Assembly: GCF_017874355.1 (NCBI RefSeq)
Contig: NZ_JAGGLI010000006.1
Location: 1 to 64,000, forward strand
DNA: 64,000 bases
Direction: 5' to 3'
Origin: Acetoanaerobium pronyense
GTDB lineage: Bacteria > Bacillota > Clostridia > Peptostreptococcales > Filifactoraceae
The notes beneath the pieces were generated by a model. That model was not told the DNA's origin. It saw nothing but the letters and a program-made list of their open reading frames with translations, and did not search any database. The position numbers and the translations under genes are program-made. Within the stretch, counting starts at the first letter, position 1; each line of letters opens with the position of its first letter. This document shows positions 55,251 through 64,000 of the stretch, one piece after another.

Positions 55251-55346
55251 CATTTATTTAATCTTCAAATATTGTTTATAGGTTTCTATTATTATGTAAT
55301 TATAGTAAAATAGAAATATTAATATAGATTGTCTGGGGGAAATGTT

Positions 55347-55862
55347 ATGAACAAAGTAACCGTAAAGATTGCAAACCATGAGTATACAATCGTTGGAGAA
55401 GAAAAAAAGGAATATTTATTACAGCTTGCTGCCCATGTAGATGAAAAAATCGAAAGTACTTCAAAAGCGAATCCCAAGCTAAGTCAGACTATGACAGCAG
55501 TTTTGACGGCAATTAATATTGCTGATGAATATTATTCACAGTTAAGTGAAAACAACGAGCTTAGAAAAAATCTTAACAAGCCTCTTGAAGAACTAGACAA
55601 AGCAAATAAACATATAAAAGATTTAGAAAGAGCTGTTTTAGAAAAAGAATCACAAATTGATAAAATCAATCAAAAAATACAAGAATATGAAGATAGTTTA
55701 AATCTTACTAATAACTCTAAAAATGATGTTGTAAAAAAAATGGAGGAAAAAGATTTAAAGTTAAAGGAAGCAGAAAATTTAGTTGATGATTTTCAAAATA
55801 GACTTTATGACATGCAGTTAAAAATAATAGAACTAGAAGAAAAGCTTGAAAATAAAGAATAG
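55347..55862 (+). CDS. zapA: ZapA-like cell-division protein
   Basis: ZapA binds FtsZ and supports the division ring. The first 90 residues match the ZapA family (VTVKIANHEYTIVGEE). The remainder (about 85-171) is a long coiled coil rich in Glu, Lys and Leu, longer than in E. coli (about 110 residues). I start at ATG 55347, six bases behind GGGGGA, giving 171 residues. Confidence 0.9.
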   Translation: MNKVTVKIANHEYTIVGEEKKEYLLQLAAHVDEKIESTSKANPKLSQTMTAVLTAINIADEYYSQLSENNELRKNLNKPLEELDKANKHIKDLERAVLEKESQIDKINQKIQEYEDSLNLTNNSKNDVVKKMEEKDLKLKEAENLVDDFQNRLYDMQLKIIELEEKLENKE

Positions 55863-55877
55863 TATTAAGATCTCATG

Positions 55878-55922
55878 ATAGCCTTCTATTAAACTTAAAC
55901 GGTTAAATGAAAGGCTATTTTC
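55878..55922 (+). terminator. terminator after zapA
   Basis: ATAGCCTT (55878-55885) pairs with AAGGCTAT (55911-55918), followed by TTTC; the loop is long. Confidence 0.5.
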
Positions 55923-55949
55923 TGAGTTTTTGGATAGTGGAGGAATTAG

Positions 55950-58268
55950 ATGAAAAAAATTGAATTACTTGCTCCTGCTGGCAACATGGAATCATTAAAA
56001 GCAGCTGTAAGGGGTGGCGCTGATGCAATATATTTAGGAGGCAGAAGTTTTGGAGCAAGGGCATTTGCTGGAAATTTTAACAATGAAGAAATCCAAGAAG
56101 CTATAGATTATTGCCATTTGAGAAACGTAAAGGTTTATATAACAGTAAATACACTTATTGCAGACGAGGAACTATCTGATTTTATAGAATATGTGGAGTT
56201 TCTTTATAAAATTGGAGGGGATGCTTTAATAGTTCAGGATATAGGAGCTATAACCTTAATCAAAAAATATTTCCCAGAAATGGAAATCCATGCATCTACT
56301 CAAATGACTAATAATACCTCTGATGATATTATTTTTTTGAAAAATCTTGGGGTGAAAAGAGTAGTTATGTCTAGAGAAATACCATATACACAAATAAAAG
56401 CGATACAAGAAAAAACTCAAATAGAGATGGAAGCTTTTGTTCATGGCGCACTGTGTATATCATACAGTGGAAAATGTTTGTTTAGTGCTATGAATGGTGG
56501 CAGATCAGCTAATAGAGGTATGTGTGCCCAGCCCTGCAGGATGAAATATGAATATATCGGTCTTGAGGAGCCTACAGGAGAATATCTTTTAAGTCCTAAA
56601 GATTTAAATACAATACTTGAAATAGATAAAATAATCGAATCAAATATTCATTCTTTGAAAATCGAAGGTAGAATGAAGCGACCAGAATATGTTTTTCTTG
56701 TGACAAACCATTATAGAAAAGCAATAGATAGCTATATCAAGAAAGAATCCTTAGATAAAAAAGATATGTATAAAGATTTATATAAAGTTTTTAATAGAGA
56801 TTTTACAAGTGGATATATACTTGGAGACAATGGGACTGAAATAATAAACTCTAACTACCAAAAACCCATTGGAACAAAGCTCGGTGAAGTAATCTCCTAT
56901 AATAAAAAAACTAAGAAGCTAAAATTAAAGCTTTTAGATGACCTTCATAAGGGAGATGGCTTAAGTACAGGAGAGTTTGTAGGTAGAGTATTGAAGAACA
57001 ATGAAGTATTAACTAAGGGTTTTAAGGGAGATGTTATAGAACTTGATTCTTTAAAAAAATACATCCCCGGAGAAATAATATATAAAACCTCAGATTTTTT
57101 ATTTATGGAAGATTTAAACTCTAGAATAAGCTTAGAAAAGAAAGTTCCCATAGATGTTAAAGTAGAGATACGGTTAAATGAAAAACCCAAAATAGTGATA
57201 AGAGACTATAATGAAAGACAACTAGAAAAAGAAATGGATTTAATAGTTGAAAAGGCACGTAACAAGCCTTTGGATGAATTTACTGTTACTACTCAGATAT
57301 CCAAAACTGGCAATTCTCCATTTTATATAGAAAAAATTTCTGTAATTCTAGATAGAGATATAAATTTGCCTATAAAATCTCTCAATAGCTTAAGAAGAGA
57401 AGCTATAAGTGAATTTGAAAACCTAATTATTAATTCCTATAAGCGAATTTCTTCAAATACTATAAATTATGTTGGAAATAATTTCAGTAATGAGAATATC
57501 CCAAAAAAGAATATAGCAAAAACAAAAATAGTAAGCAAACCAAAATTATCAGTTAAAATAACCAAAAATGAGCATCTCGATTTTCTTGAAAATATAAATG
57601 TTTCTAGAATATATATATCTGATAGGAAGTTATATGACTTAGCAATTGAAAATGATAAATTTAAAGATAAAATCTGGTTTTCAATGCCCTCTGTTATAAC
57701 AGAAAAAAATCATAAATATATTAATGACTTAATGAATTCTTTAGAAAGTAATATGATGTTTTCCAGTAATGGAATGATTACGAAAATGAAAGAAAAAAAT
57801 TCTATAGGGGATTACCATTTGAATTTATATAATTCAATATCTCATAATTACTTTCATGACTTGGGTATTAGGACGACTGCTTCGTTAGAGCAAATTTATG
57901 GAAATGAATTTTCTATTCCTGAAAATGTAGACAAAACTATGATGGAAATACCTATTTATATAAGACCTCAACTCATGATTACAGAGTATTGTCCTTTTAA
58001 AAATTCAGAAGGAAAATGTAAAAAAAATAAATGTGAGATTGAAAATGTGAATTTAAAAAATGAAAAAAATGAACTTTTTTATTTTAAAAATATAATTAAT
58101 TGCAGGTTATCTATATCAAGTCAAAATCCAAAATCCCTTGATATAAAACATTTTAGAAATTTAGTGAAAATGGGATATGAATCTTTTAGGATTGAGCTTT
58201 TCAATGAGTCCAGAAATGAATTTTTAGAGATTCTCAGTTATTACGGTTTTGATATTAAGGAGGATTAG
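55950..58268 (+). CDS. U32 peptidase-family protein (TrhP/RlhA-like) with DUF3656
   Basis: Members without proteolytic activity make 5-hydroxy groups on tRNA or rRNA. The N-terminal U32 domain has LLAPAGNMESLKAAV and the cysteine segment CISYSGKCLFSAMNGGRS followed by GMCAQPCRMKYEY, which may bind an iron-sulfur cluster. The rest (about 380-772) is a longer C-terminal region typical of clostridial members. It is followed by mutS2 after 5 bases. Precise RNA target is not known. Confidence 0.88.
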   Translation: MKKIELLAPAGNMESLKAAVRGGADAIYLGGRSFGARAFAGNFNNEEIQEAIDYCHLRNVKVYITVNTLIADEELSDFIEYVEFLYKIGGDALIVQDIGAITLIKKYFPEMEIHASTQMTNNTSDDIIFLKNLGVKRVVMSREIPYTQIKAIQEKTQIEMEAFVHGALCISYSGKCLFSAMNGGRSANRGMCAQPCRMKYEYIGLEEPTGEYLLSPKDLNTILEIDKIIESNIHSLKIEGRMKRPEYVFLVTNHYRKAIDSYIKKESLDKKDMYKDLYKVFNRDFTSGYILGDNGTEIINSNYQKPIGTKLGEVISYNKKTKKLKLKLLDDLHKGDGLSTGEFVGRVLKNNEVLTKGFKGDVIELDSLKKYIPGEIIYKTSDFLFMEDLNSRISLEKKVPIDVKVEIRLNEKPKIVIRDYNERQLEKEMDLIVEKARNKPLDEFTVTTQISKTGNSPFYIEKISVILDRDINLPIKSLNSLRREAISEFENLIINSYKRISSNTINYVGNNFSNENIPKKNIAKTKIVSKPKLSVKITKNEHLDFLENINVSRIYISDRKLYDLAIENDKFKDKIWFSMPSVITEKNHKYINDLMNSLESNMMFSSNGMITKMKEKNSIGDYHLNLYNSISHNYFHDLGIRTTASLEQIYGNEFSIPENVDKTMMEIPIYIRPQLMITEYCPFKNSEGKCKKNKCEIENVNLKNEKNELFYFKNIINCRLSISSQNPKSLDIKHFRNLVKMGYESFRIELFNESRNEFLEILSYYGFDIKED

Positions 58269-58273
58269 AATTA

Positions 58274-60640
58274 ATGGACAAACGAAGCATGAAAGTGCTT
58301 GAATACGATACAATTGTAAAAATGCTGGAAGAGGAAGCTAGTTCCCAGTTCGGAAAGAAAAAGGCTTTGAATATTAAGCCATTGAAAAGTAGAGATGAAG
58401 TACTTAAGAAACTCAAAGAAACTAGTGAATCTCAGAGCATAATACTAAAAAAAGGTAGCATACCGATTGGCGCGGCATATGAAATCTCTCCATATGTAAA
58501 AAGAGCTTCACTTGGAGGCATTTTAGAACCGTATCAGTTTTTGAGAATAGCGGATACTCTAAGGACGTCTAGAAGGATAAAAACTTTTGTAAAGGATTTA
58601 ACATATGCACCGATAATACAAAGCTTAACAGAAGACCTTTTCATATTAAGAGATTTTGAAGAAAAAATTGAAAATGCAATAATTTCTGAAGAGGAAATTT
58701 CAGATAATGCTAGTTCTGAGCTCAAAAGAATAAGAAGAAATATTACGCTTTTAAAAGAACAGATTAGAACTAAACTTCAATCCATTGTATCATCATCTCA
58801 GTACTCAAAATTCTTACAGGAATCTGTAGTGACAATGAGACAGGATAGGTTTGTAATACCTGTAAAAGCTGAAAATAAAAGTAGTGTTCCAGGTATAGTT
58901 CATGACTCATCTGCATCAGGGGCTACTTTGTTTATCGAGCCAATAGCTGTAGTTGAAATGAATAATAAAATAAGAGAATTAAGGGTTAAAGAAAAGGAAG
59001 AGATTGAAAGAATTTTGACAGAGCTTTCAAATGAGATTGGAGAATTTTATAGTGAAATAAAGCTAAATGAAGAAATAATTGCAGAAGTAGATTTTATTTC
59101 TGCAAAAGGAAAATTATCAATCAAAATGAAGGCTCAAGAACCTGCTTTGAATAATGAGCTATTTTTAAATTTCAAAAATGCAAGACACCCTCTGATTCCA
59201 AGTAAAGATGTAGTTCCGTCAAATATACATCTTGGGAAAAAATTCAACACACTTGTAATAACTGGCCCCAATACCGGGGGTAAGACAGTTACTCTTAAAA
59301 CAGTAGGCTTATTTGCATTAATGGCTCAAAGTGGGCTTCATCTTCCCTGTGATTATGGTACTTCAATATGTATTTTTCAAAATATATTTGCAGATATTGG
59401 AGATGAGCAAAGTATAGAGCAGAGTCTTTCTACATTCTCTTCTCATATGACTCATATTGTAAATATACTAAAAAATGTACATGATGACTCTTTAGTCCTC
59501 TTTGATGAACTTGGGGCTGGGACGGATCCTCTTGAGGGAGCAGCTCTTGCAGTTTCTATTCTTGAAAAACTAAGAAATTTTAAAGTACTTACTATTGCAA
59601 CTACCCACTATAGTGAGCTGAAAACTTATGCACTTACAACAGATACAGTTGAAAATGCATCTGTTGAATTTGATATAAATACACTAAGCCCTACATATAG
59701 ACTTCTTATAGGGATTCCTGGGAAATCAAATGCATTTGAAATATCTAGGAAATTAGGACTTATGGAAGATATAATTAAAAGCGCAACACTTCATATGGAT
59801 TCAGACTCAATTGCAATGGAGGACATATTAAAAGAAATAGAAGATAATAGAAAATCCATCGAAGATGAAAGAAATGAATCTAAAAAGCTTTTAGAAGAAA
59901 CTCAAAGATTAAAAAACTTACTTGAGGAAAAAGAAACAAAACTTGAAGCCCAAAGAGAAAAAATCATATCTAAGGCTAAAAAAGATGCTAAGGATATCTT
60001 AATTGAAGCTAAATTGAGTTCTGAGGATCTTATAAAAGAACTTAAAGAGCTTAAAGAACAGGTTGATGAAATAAATATAAATAAAAAAATTGAAGATTCT
60101 AGAAAAAAGATAAAATCCTCTATAGACAAATATTCTGTTCAAGAAGAAAATTTAATTAAAAAATCAAAAAGTACAAAAAGAATTAAAGAATTAAGTCCAG
60201 GGGATAATGTATTCGTTTCATCTTTTGGAAAAGAAGGAACAGTAGTTTCAATTGATAAAAGTAAAAAAGAAGCTTTAATTCAAATTGGAGTAATGAAAAT
60301 GAATCTTCCATACTCTGCATTAGATATTAAAGAAAAGCCTGAATCTCAGACATCAAGTAGTAGTGGAGGAAAGAGCTATAAAGTAAAATCAATGGATATA
60401 AAAACAGAAATTGATGTAAGAGGAATGGATTTAGAGAGTGCTAGATTAGAAGTGGACAAATATCTAGATAATGTATATATATCTGGAATAGTAAGTGTTA
60501 CAATAATTCATGGAGTTGGAACTATGGTCCTCAAAAACGGTCTTAAGGATTTATTAAAAAAACATAAGCATGTAAAATCCTTTAGAGATGGAGTATATGG
60601 AGAAGGTGGAATGGGAGTAACTGTAGTAGAGATAAAATAA
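58274..60640 (+). CDS. mutS2: MutS2-type endonuclease
   Basis: MutS2 suppresses recombination or resolves collided ribosomes in Firmicutes. Residues: MutS core, Walker A GPNTGGKT near 333, the LFDELGAGTDP Walker B, a coiled coil, and the C-terminal Smr domain (IDVRGMDLESAR and HGVGTMVLKNG). Length 788 is normal. The Shine-Dalgarno overlaps the stop of the U32 gene, so the two are coupled. Confidence 0.95.
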   Translation: MDKRSMKVLEYDTIVKMLEEEASSQFGKKKALNIKPLKSRDEVLKKLKETSESQSIILKKGSIPIGAAYEISPYVKRASLGGILEPYQFLRIADTLRTSRRIKTFVKDLTYAPIIQSLTEDLFILRDFEEKIENAIISEEEISDNASSELKRIRRNITLLKEQIRTKLQSIVSSSQYSKFLQESVVTMRQDRFVIPVKAENKSSVPGIVHDSSASGATLFIEPIAVVEMNNKIRELRVKEKEEIERILTELSNEIGEFYSEIKLNEEIIAEVDFISAKGKLSIKMKAQEPALNNELFLNFKNARHPLIPSKDVVPSNIHLGKKFNTLVITGPNTGGKTVTLKTVGLFALMAQSGLHLPCDYGTSICIFQNIFADIGDEQSIEQSLSTFSSHMTHIVNILKNVHDDSLVLFDELGAGTDPLEGAALAVSILEKLRNFKVLTIATTHYSELKTYALTTDTVENASVEFDINTLSPTYRLLIGIPGKSNAFEISRKLGLMEDIIKSATLHMDSDSIAMEDILKEIEDNRKSIEDERNESKKLLEETQRLKNLLEEKETKLEAQREKIISKAKKDAKDILIEAKLSSEDLIKELKELKEQVDEININKKIEDSRKKIKSSIDKYSVQEENLIKKSKSTKRIKELSPGDNVFVSSFGKEGTVVSIDKSKKEALIQIGVMKMNLPYSALDIKEKPESQTSSSSGGKSYKVKSMDIKTEIDVRGMDLESARLEVDKYLDNVYISGIVSVTIIHGVGTMVLKNGLKDLLKKHKHVKSFRDGVYGEGGMGVTVVEIK

Positions 60641-60686
60641 TTTTTGAATGGCTAAAGCAATGACTTTTTAAGTAGCTAGATAAGTG

Positions 60687-60717
60687 GTATAATATTGTAA
60701 AGATTACAATATTATAC
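60687..60717 (+). promoter_or_regulatory. perfect palindromic operator over the perR promoter
   Basis: Two 14-base arms (60687-60700 and 60704-60717) are perfectly complementary around AGA. TATAAT inside the left arm (60688-60693) can serve as -10, so the bound protein would block the promoter. It is 16 bases before perR and resembles a Fur/PerR box. Confidence 0.8.
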
Positions 60718-60733
60718 TAAAAGGGGAATGGCA

Positions 60734-61165
60734 ATGAAATCACATGGCGGAACTATAAAAGATATAAGTGAATTTCTTTCTAGTAAAGGAATCAAGCCCT
60801 CTTATCAAAGAGTTAAAATCTTAGAAAGAATGTACAAAATGAAAGATCATCCAACAGTTAATGACATTTATAAAGATTTAATTGACGAAATTCCTTCCCT
60901 TTCTAAGACGACAGTATATAATACACTTAATATATTTATTGAAAATGCGATAGTAAAGAGCTTTTCAATGGATGGGAATGAAGCGAGATACGATATTTTG
61001 TCAAATATTCATGGACATTTCTTTTGTCTAGAGTGCAACAAAATATATGACTTTGAGATAAATGAACCTCAAATATACGATAATCTTCTAGAGGGAGCAG
61101 AAATATTTGAAAGCGAGATTTCTGTAAGAGGAATTTGTAAAGCTTGTAAAAATAAAAAATCCTAA
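60734..61165 (+). CDS. perR: Fur-family regulator, PerR-like
   Basis: A 143-residue metal-dependent repressor, probably controlling peroxide or iron response. It has the winged helix (LSKTTVYNTLNIF), the His-rich metal segment HGHFFCLEC and the zinc CxxC pairs (CLEC and CKAC). I start at ATG 60734 because GGGG lies 7 bases before it; ATG 60728 is too near. A perfect palindrome overlies its own promoter, so it is likely self-regulated. PerR rather than Fur is a judgement from the neighbourhood-free sequence. Confidence 0.87.
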   Translation: MKSHGGTIKDISEFLSSKGIKPSYQRVKILERMYKMKDHPTVNDIYKDLIDEIPSLSKTTVYNTLNIFIENAIVKSFSMDGNEARYDILSNIHGHFFCLECNKIYDFEINEPQIYDNLLEGAEIFESEISVRGICKACKNKKS

Positions 61166-61185
61166 ATATTCATAAAAGGGATTTC

Positions 61186-61221
61186 CTCTCGTCTCTTTCA
61201 ATTTTCAGACGAGAGTTTTTT
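61186..61221 (+). terminator. terminator after perR
   Basis: CTCTCGTCT (61186-61194) pairs with AGACGAGAG (61207-61215) and TTTTTT follows. Confidence 0.88.
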
Positions 61222-61252
61222 ATTAAAATTAAATATCTATTGGGAGGCAACT

Positions 61253-62953
61253 ATGGACTTTAAATTAGAAGTAGGAAATATTTTATCATCAAAGATAGAA
61301 GATATAAAAAGTGAAGATATAATATCTATGATTGAAATTCCACCAAATTCGGATATGGGAGATTATGCATTTCCTTGCTTTAAATTAGCTAAAATATTTA
61401 GAAAATCCCCAAATCAAATTGCACAAGAGCTTTCATCTCAATTTGAAAAACCTGACTTTATAGAAAAAATAGAAAATGCAGGGGGATATGTAAATTTTTA
61501 TATTAATAAGACTTTAGTAGCAAAGCAAATGATAGATGAGGTTTTTGAAAAGAAAGAGGATTTCGGAAAGCTTTCTATAGGAAATGGTAAAAATGTAATA
61601 GTTGAATATTCTTCTCCAAATATAGCTAAGCCATTTCATATAGGACACATAAGAACCACTGTCATTGGACATGCTTTATATAATCTATATAAATTTTTAG
61701 GCTACAACACCATAGGGATTAATCATCTTGGAGATTATGGAACTCAGTTTGGTAAGCTTATAGTTGCATATAAAAAGTGGGGAAATGAAGAGGAAGTAAA
61801 GCAAGAACCAATACAGTCTCTTTTAAAACTTTACATAAAGTTTCATGAAGAGGTTGAAACGGATCCTTCTCTGGATGATGATGCTAGAGAGTGGTTTAGA
61901 AAGCTAGAAGATAAAGATGAGGAAGCATCTGAGCTTTGGAAGCTTTTTAGAGATGTATCCCTAGAAGAGTTTTCTAAAGTATACGAAATGCTTGGAATCA
62001 AATTTGATTCATATGCTGGAGAAAGCTTTTATTCAGATAAAATGCCTAAGGTTTTAGATCTAATGGAAGAAAAAGGTGTTTTAGTAGACTCACAGGGAGC
62101 TAAAATAGTAGATTTAGAAGAATACTCAATGCCACCAGCACTTATAAAGAAAAAGGATGGCTCGACATTATATATCACTAGAGATTTGGCTGCTGCTATT
62201 TATAGAAAAGAAACTTATGATTTCTATAAAAACATATATGTAGTAGGATCTCAGCAGACGCTACACTTCAAGCAATGGATGAAAATCCTAGAAGTGATGG
62301 GGTATGAATGGGCAAAGGATTGTGAACATGTTCAATTCGGAATGGTTTCTTTAGAAGAGGGTACATTATCCACAAGAAGAGGTAGAGTGGTATTTTTAGA
62401 AGATGTACTTAATAAAGCAATAGAAAAAACCAGAGAAATCATTTCTGAAAAGAACCCTAACTTAGATTCAGTAGACCAAGTTGCAAAGCAAGTAGGCGTT
62501 GGTGCAGTTGTTTTTCAGGAACTTTCAAACAGCAGAATCAAAGACTATACTTTCTCTTGGGAGCGTACATTGAGCTTTGAAGGAGAAACTGGACCATATG
62601 TTCAGTACACTCACGCAAGAGCTTGCTCTCTTATAAAAAAAGCAAATATAGAAATAAACTCAGATATTGATTTTAAAGTTCTTTCTCAAAACAAAGATGC
62701 AATGGAAGTTATAAGAGTTCTTGGTACATTTAAATCGGTTCTTATAAGAAGTGCAGAGAGAAATGAACCTCATCATGTATCTAGATTTGTACTAGATTTA
62801 TCCCAAGCTTTTAATAAATTTTATCATGATAATTTAATTTTAGTTGAAGATGAAAATATCAAAAAAGCTCTCCTTGCTCTTGTAGAAGCTACTAGAATAG
62901 GTATCAAAAACAGCTTAAATATACTAGGGATGGAAGCTCCGGAGAAGATGTAA
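61253..62953 (+). CDS. argS: arginyl-tRNA synthetase
   Basis: Class I synthetase of 566 residues. HIGH motif is HIGH in PFHIGHIRTT, and, as usual for ArgRS, KMSKS is replaced by a LSTRRGRV segment. The DALR anticodon-binding domain is at the end. The ATG follows GGGAGG. No T-box leader is seen here; the 31-base gap to the perR terminator gives little room for one. Confidence 0.97.
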   Translation: MDFKLEVGNILSSKIEDIKSEDIISMIEIPPNSDMGDYAFPCFKLAKIFRKSPNQIAQELSSQFEKPDFIEKIENAGGYVNFYINKTLVAKQMIDEVFEKKEDFGKLSIGNGKNVIVEYSSPNIAKPFHIGHIRTTVIGHALYNLYKFLGYNTIGINHLGDYGTQFGKLIVAYKKWGNEEEVKQEPIQSLLKLYIKFHEEVETDPSLDDDAREWFRKLEDKDEEASELWKLFRDVSLEEFSKVYEMLGIKFDSYAGESFYSDKMPKVLDLMEEKGVLVDSQGAKIVDLEEYSMPPALIKKKDGSTLYITRDLAAAIYRKETYDFYKNIYVVGSQQTLHFKQWMKILEVMGYEWAKDCEHVQFGMVSLEEGTLSTRRGRVVFLEDVLNKAIEKTREIISEKNPNLDSVDQVAKQVGVGAVVFQELSNSRIKDYTFSWERTLSFEGETGPYVQYTHARACSLIKKANIEINSDIDFKVLSQNKDAMEVIRVLGTFKSVLIRSAERNEPHHVSRFVLDLSQAFNKFYHDNLILVEDENIKKALLALVEATRIGIKNSLNILGMEAPEKM

Positions 62954-63777
62954 TGCAAGGTAAAAGTCAGTCTGCAAGGAAAGTATTAACATATCTGCTA
63001 TCTCTTGAAGAAGGGAAAAATGAATTTTTTCTTGCTATGGCAAAAGCATTAATCCCAGACTATGAAGCTATGGAGATAGTTGTTGATAAAAAACGATTAC
63101 AAGATGAGCTTTTATTATTGCAATTCTATAGAGATGAAAAAACCTATAGAAGCTTAGTAGAAATGATCTCCTTAATTGGACTTTTAAACAGAGATCAAAA
63201 TGTTGCAATGAGAGAAATTATATCAGGCTATGAAGTTATATTCAAGAAGCAACCTTCATCTAAGGAGGTTGTTTTACTCTTAATCATTTATGCCTTAATA
63301 AGTAACAGCAATTTGAAAGAAGCTCTTATAGGTTATAATAGAGAGATTGATGATAAAGCAAATATTATTGAGTTTCAAAGAGCAAAAGTCTCTCAAATAA
63401 TAAGCCTTGAATCAGAGGACTTTAGAAAATCTGCTTTTTCAGAGTTTTATAAAAGCAAAGAGCTGATTGATTCCGAAATTTTAAAATTAAAGAATATTGA
63501 AGAGATTTATTTAAATGAAGAGATCATTGAACTTTCAGATAGTAAAAAAATCATTATGGATTTTTTAATGAAAATCAGAAATTTTAAAGTGAATCGACAT
63601 TTTTATTCTGATTCTGTAGATCCCTATGCTCTTATAAATTTAGAAGAGGGAATGGAACTGAAATTTCCAATTCTTGGTTATATTAAGATTAAGTCAAAAA
63701 CATTGGAACAGGATGTTCTTTTAATCGAGTTAGAAGGAAAAAGCAGAAATTATTCCTTCAGGTTTAAAAAAAAATAA
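62953..63777 (+). CDS. hypothetical protein coupled to argS
   Basis: A 274-residue protein with no motif that I recognise. Its ATG shares one base with the argS stop (TAATG), so translation is coupled. No transmembrane segment is visible. The first 130 residues are helical and leucine-rich; the last 60 end in a beta-rich stretch with FPILGYIKIKS. A strong terminator follows. Function unknown; a role linked to translation is only a guess from the overlap. Confidence 0.8.
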   Translation: MQGKSQSARKVLTYLLSLEEGKNEFFLAMAKALIPDYEAMEIVVDKKRLQDELLLLQFYRDEKTYRSLVEMISLIGLLNRDQNVAMREIISGYEVIFKKQPSSKEVVLLLIIYALISNSNLKEALIGYNREIDDKANIIEFQRAKVSQIISLESEDFRKSAFSEFYKSKELIDSEILKLKNIEEIYLNEEIIELSDSKKIIMDFLMKIRNFKVNRHFYSDSVDPYALINLEEGMELKFPILGYIKIKSKTLEQDVLLIELEGKSRNYSFRFKKK

Positions 63778-63789
63778 ACTATGCATAAT

Positions 63790-63820
63790 AAAAAGGTCTT
63801 CTTTTTAAGAAGACCTTTTT
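63790..63820. terminator. convergent terminator
   Basis: AAAAGGTCTTCTT (63791-63803) pairs with AAGAAGACCTTTT (63807-63819). The arms are flanked by A and T runs, so it can end transcription from both the argS-linked gene and the minus-strand gene that enters from the right. Confidence 0.88.
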
Positions 63821-64000
63821 ATGAGTTTAGAAGTTTTATTAATTCATCTGTATTAGGTATTTCAGCTAAGGCGCACAACTCCTCAAGAATTGAGGTTTTT
63901 AGATCTGAAAATTCATCTATTTTAGTTTGTTCGTATGTGAAATCAAGCGCTTGAATTATTACAAGCAAATCCCTTTTTGATATTTGATCTATGGATATTT
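63819..64000 (-). CDS. 3' end of an unknown gene (partial)
   Basis: The frame is open from the window edge (codon starts at 63998) to TAA at 63819-63821, 59 codons. It reads DLLVIIQALDFTYEQTKIDE and ends LAEIPNTDELIKLLNS. It is convergent with the argS-linked gene. I do not recognise it. Confidence 0.7.
   Translation of the reverse strand, partial: ISIDQISKRDLLVIIQALDFTYEQTKIDEFSDLKTSILEELCALAEIPNTDELIKLLNS

Noticed and set aside
1-64000. CRISPR arrays, transposases, toxin-antitoxin or defence clusters
   Set aside because: I saw no regularly spaced direct repeats and no proteins of these families on either strand.

Overview
The window is AT-rich chromosomal DNA from an anaerobic, amino-acid-fermenting Firmicute of the class Clostridia. 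The best clues are a complete selenoprotein glycine reductase operon in the order grdX-trxB-trxA-grdE-grdA-grdB-grdC-grdD, a selD-selA-selB-tRNA(Sec) block with an in-frame UGA in selD itself, T-box leaders, and the ribosomal protein and tRNA-synthetase neighbourhoods. This set points to the Peptostreptococcaceae, and the genes look most like Acetoanaerobium (Clostridium) sticklandii or a close relative; that identification is inference from family knowledge, not from a database search. I see no insertion sequence, prophage, CRISPR array or rRNA operon.

Region by region. 0.2-6.9 kb: a flavin transferase (ApbE), an NDH-2 fused to a DoxX-like membrane domain, a polyprenyl diphosphate synthase, a small anchored FMN-binding protein and a citrate/C4-dicarboxylate-type two-component system. 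The first four resemble parts of a flavin-based extracellular or membrane electron-transfer pathway. 6.9-8.5 kb: two-subunit L-serine dehydratase. 8.6-11.8 kb: a P-loop protein, a D,D-carboxypeptidase, ComEA and thiol peroxidase. 11.9-16.5 kb: selenocysteine synthesis and insertion (SelD, SelA, SelB, tRNA-Sec). 16.5-18.7 kb: acetate kinase, a YceD-like protein and ribosomal protein L32. 18.7-22.5 kb: a lone RusA-like nuclease, QueG-like protein, YlxP, endonuclease III and a VanW/G5 protein. 22.5-25.8 kb: late cobalamin genes, a HAD phosphatase and TrmL. 25.8-33.97 kb: glycine riboswitch and glycine reductase operon. 34-38.97 kb: nucleoside-type BMP/ABC importer. 39-40.4 kb: CoA-transferase. 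40.4-44.8 kb: T-box-thrS, a GNAT protein, L20 leader-infC-rpmI-rplT. 45-48.6 kb: MaoC hydratase, acyl-CoA dehydrogenase and EtfBA behind a candidate sigma-54 promoter. 48.7-51.5 kb: Ktr potassium uptake and a SpoU-type RNA methyltransferase. 51.5-64 kb: T-box-pheST, zapA, a U32 peptidase-family protein, mutS2, a PerR-like regulator with a perfect palindromic operator, argS, an unknown protein and the 3' end of another unknown gene.

How the genes work together. Glycine reductase reduces glycine to acetyl phosphate and ammonia with electrons from NADPH through TrxB and TrxA; AckA converts the acetyl phosphate to acetate and ATP. GrdA, GrdB and SelD each contain a UGA-encoded selenocysteine, and the machinery to make and insert it is encoded 10 kb upstream. 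Serine dehydratase, CoA-transferase and the acyl-CoA dehydrogenase-Etf module fit the same Stickland-type metabolism. Three genes (selD, grdA, grdB) appear truncated in a standard translation because of UGA; full-length coordinates are given here.

The window contains mostly recognisable families. Items that deserve a second look are the flavin/quinone electron-transfer locus with its shortened sensor kinase, the candidate sigma-54 promoter, a RusA-like protein with a substituted catalytic aspartate, and a few unexplained hairpins and unknown proteins. I did not find a clearly new multi-gene system.
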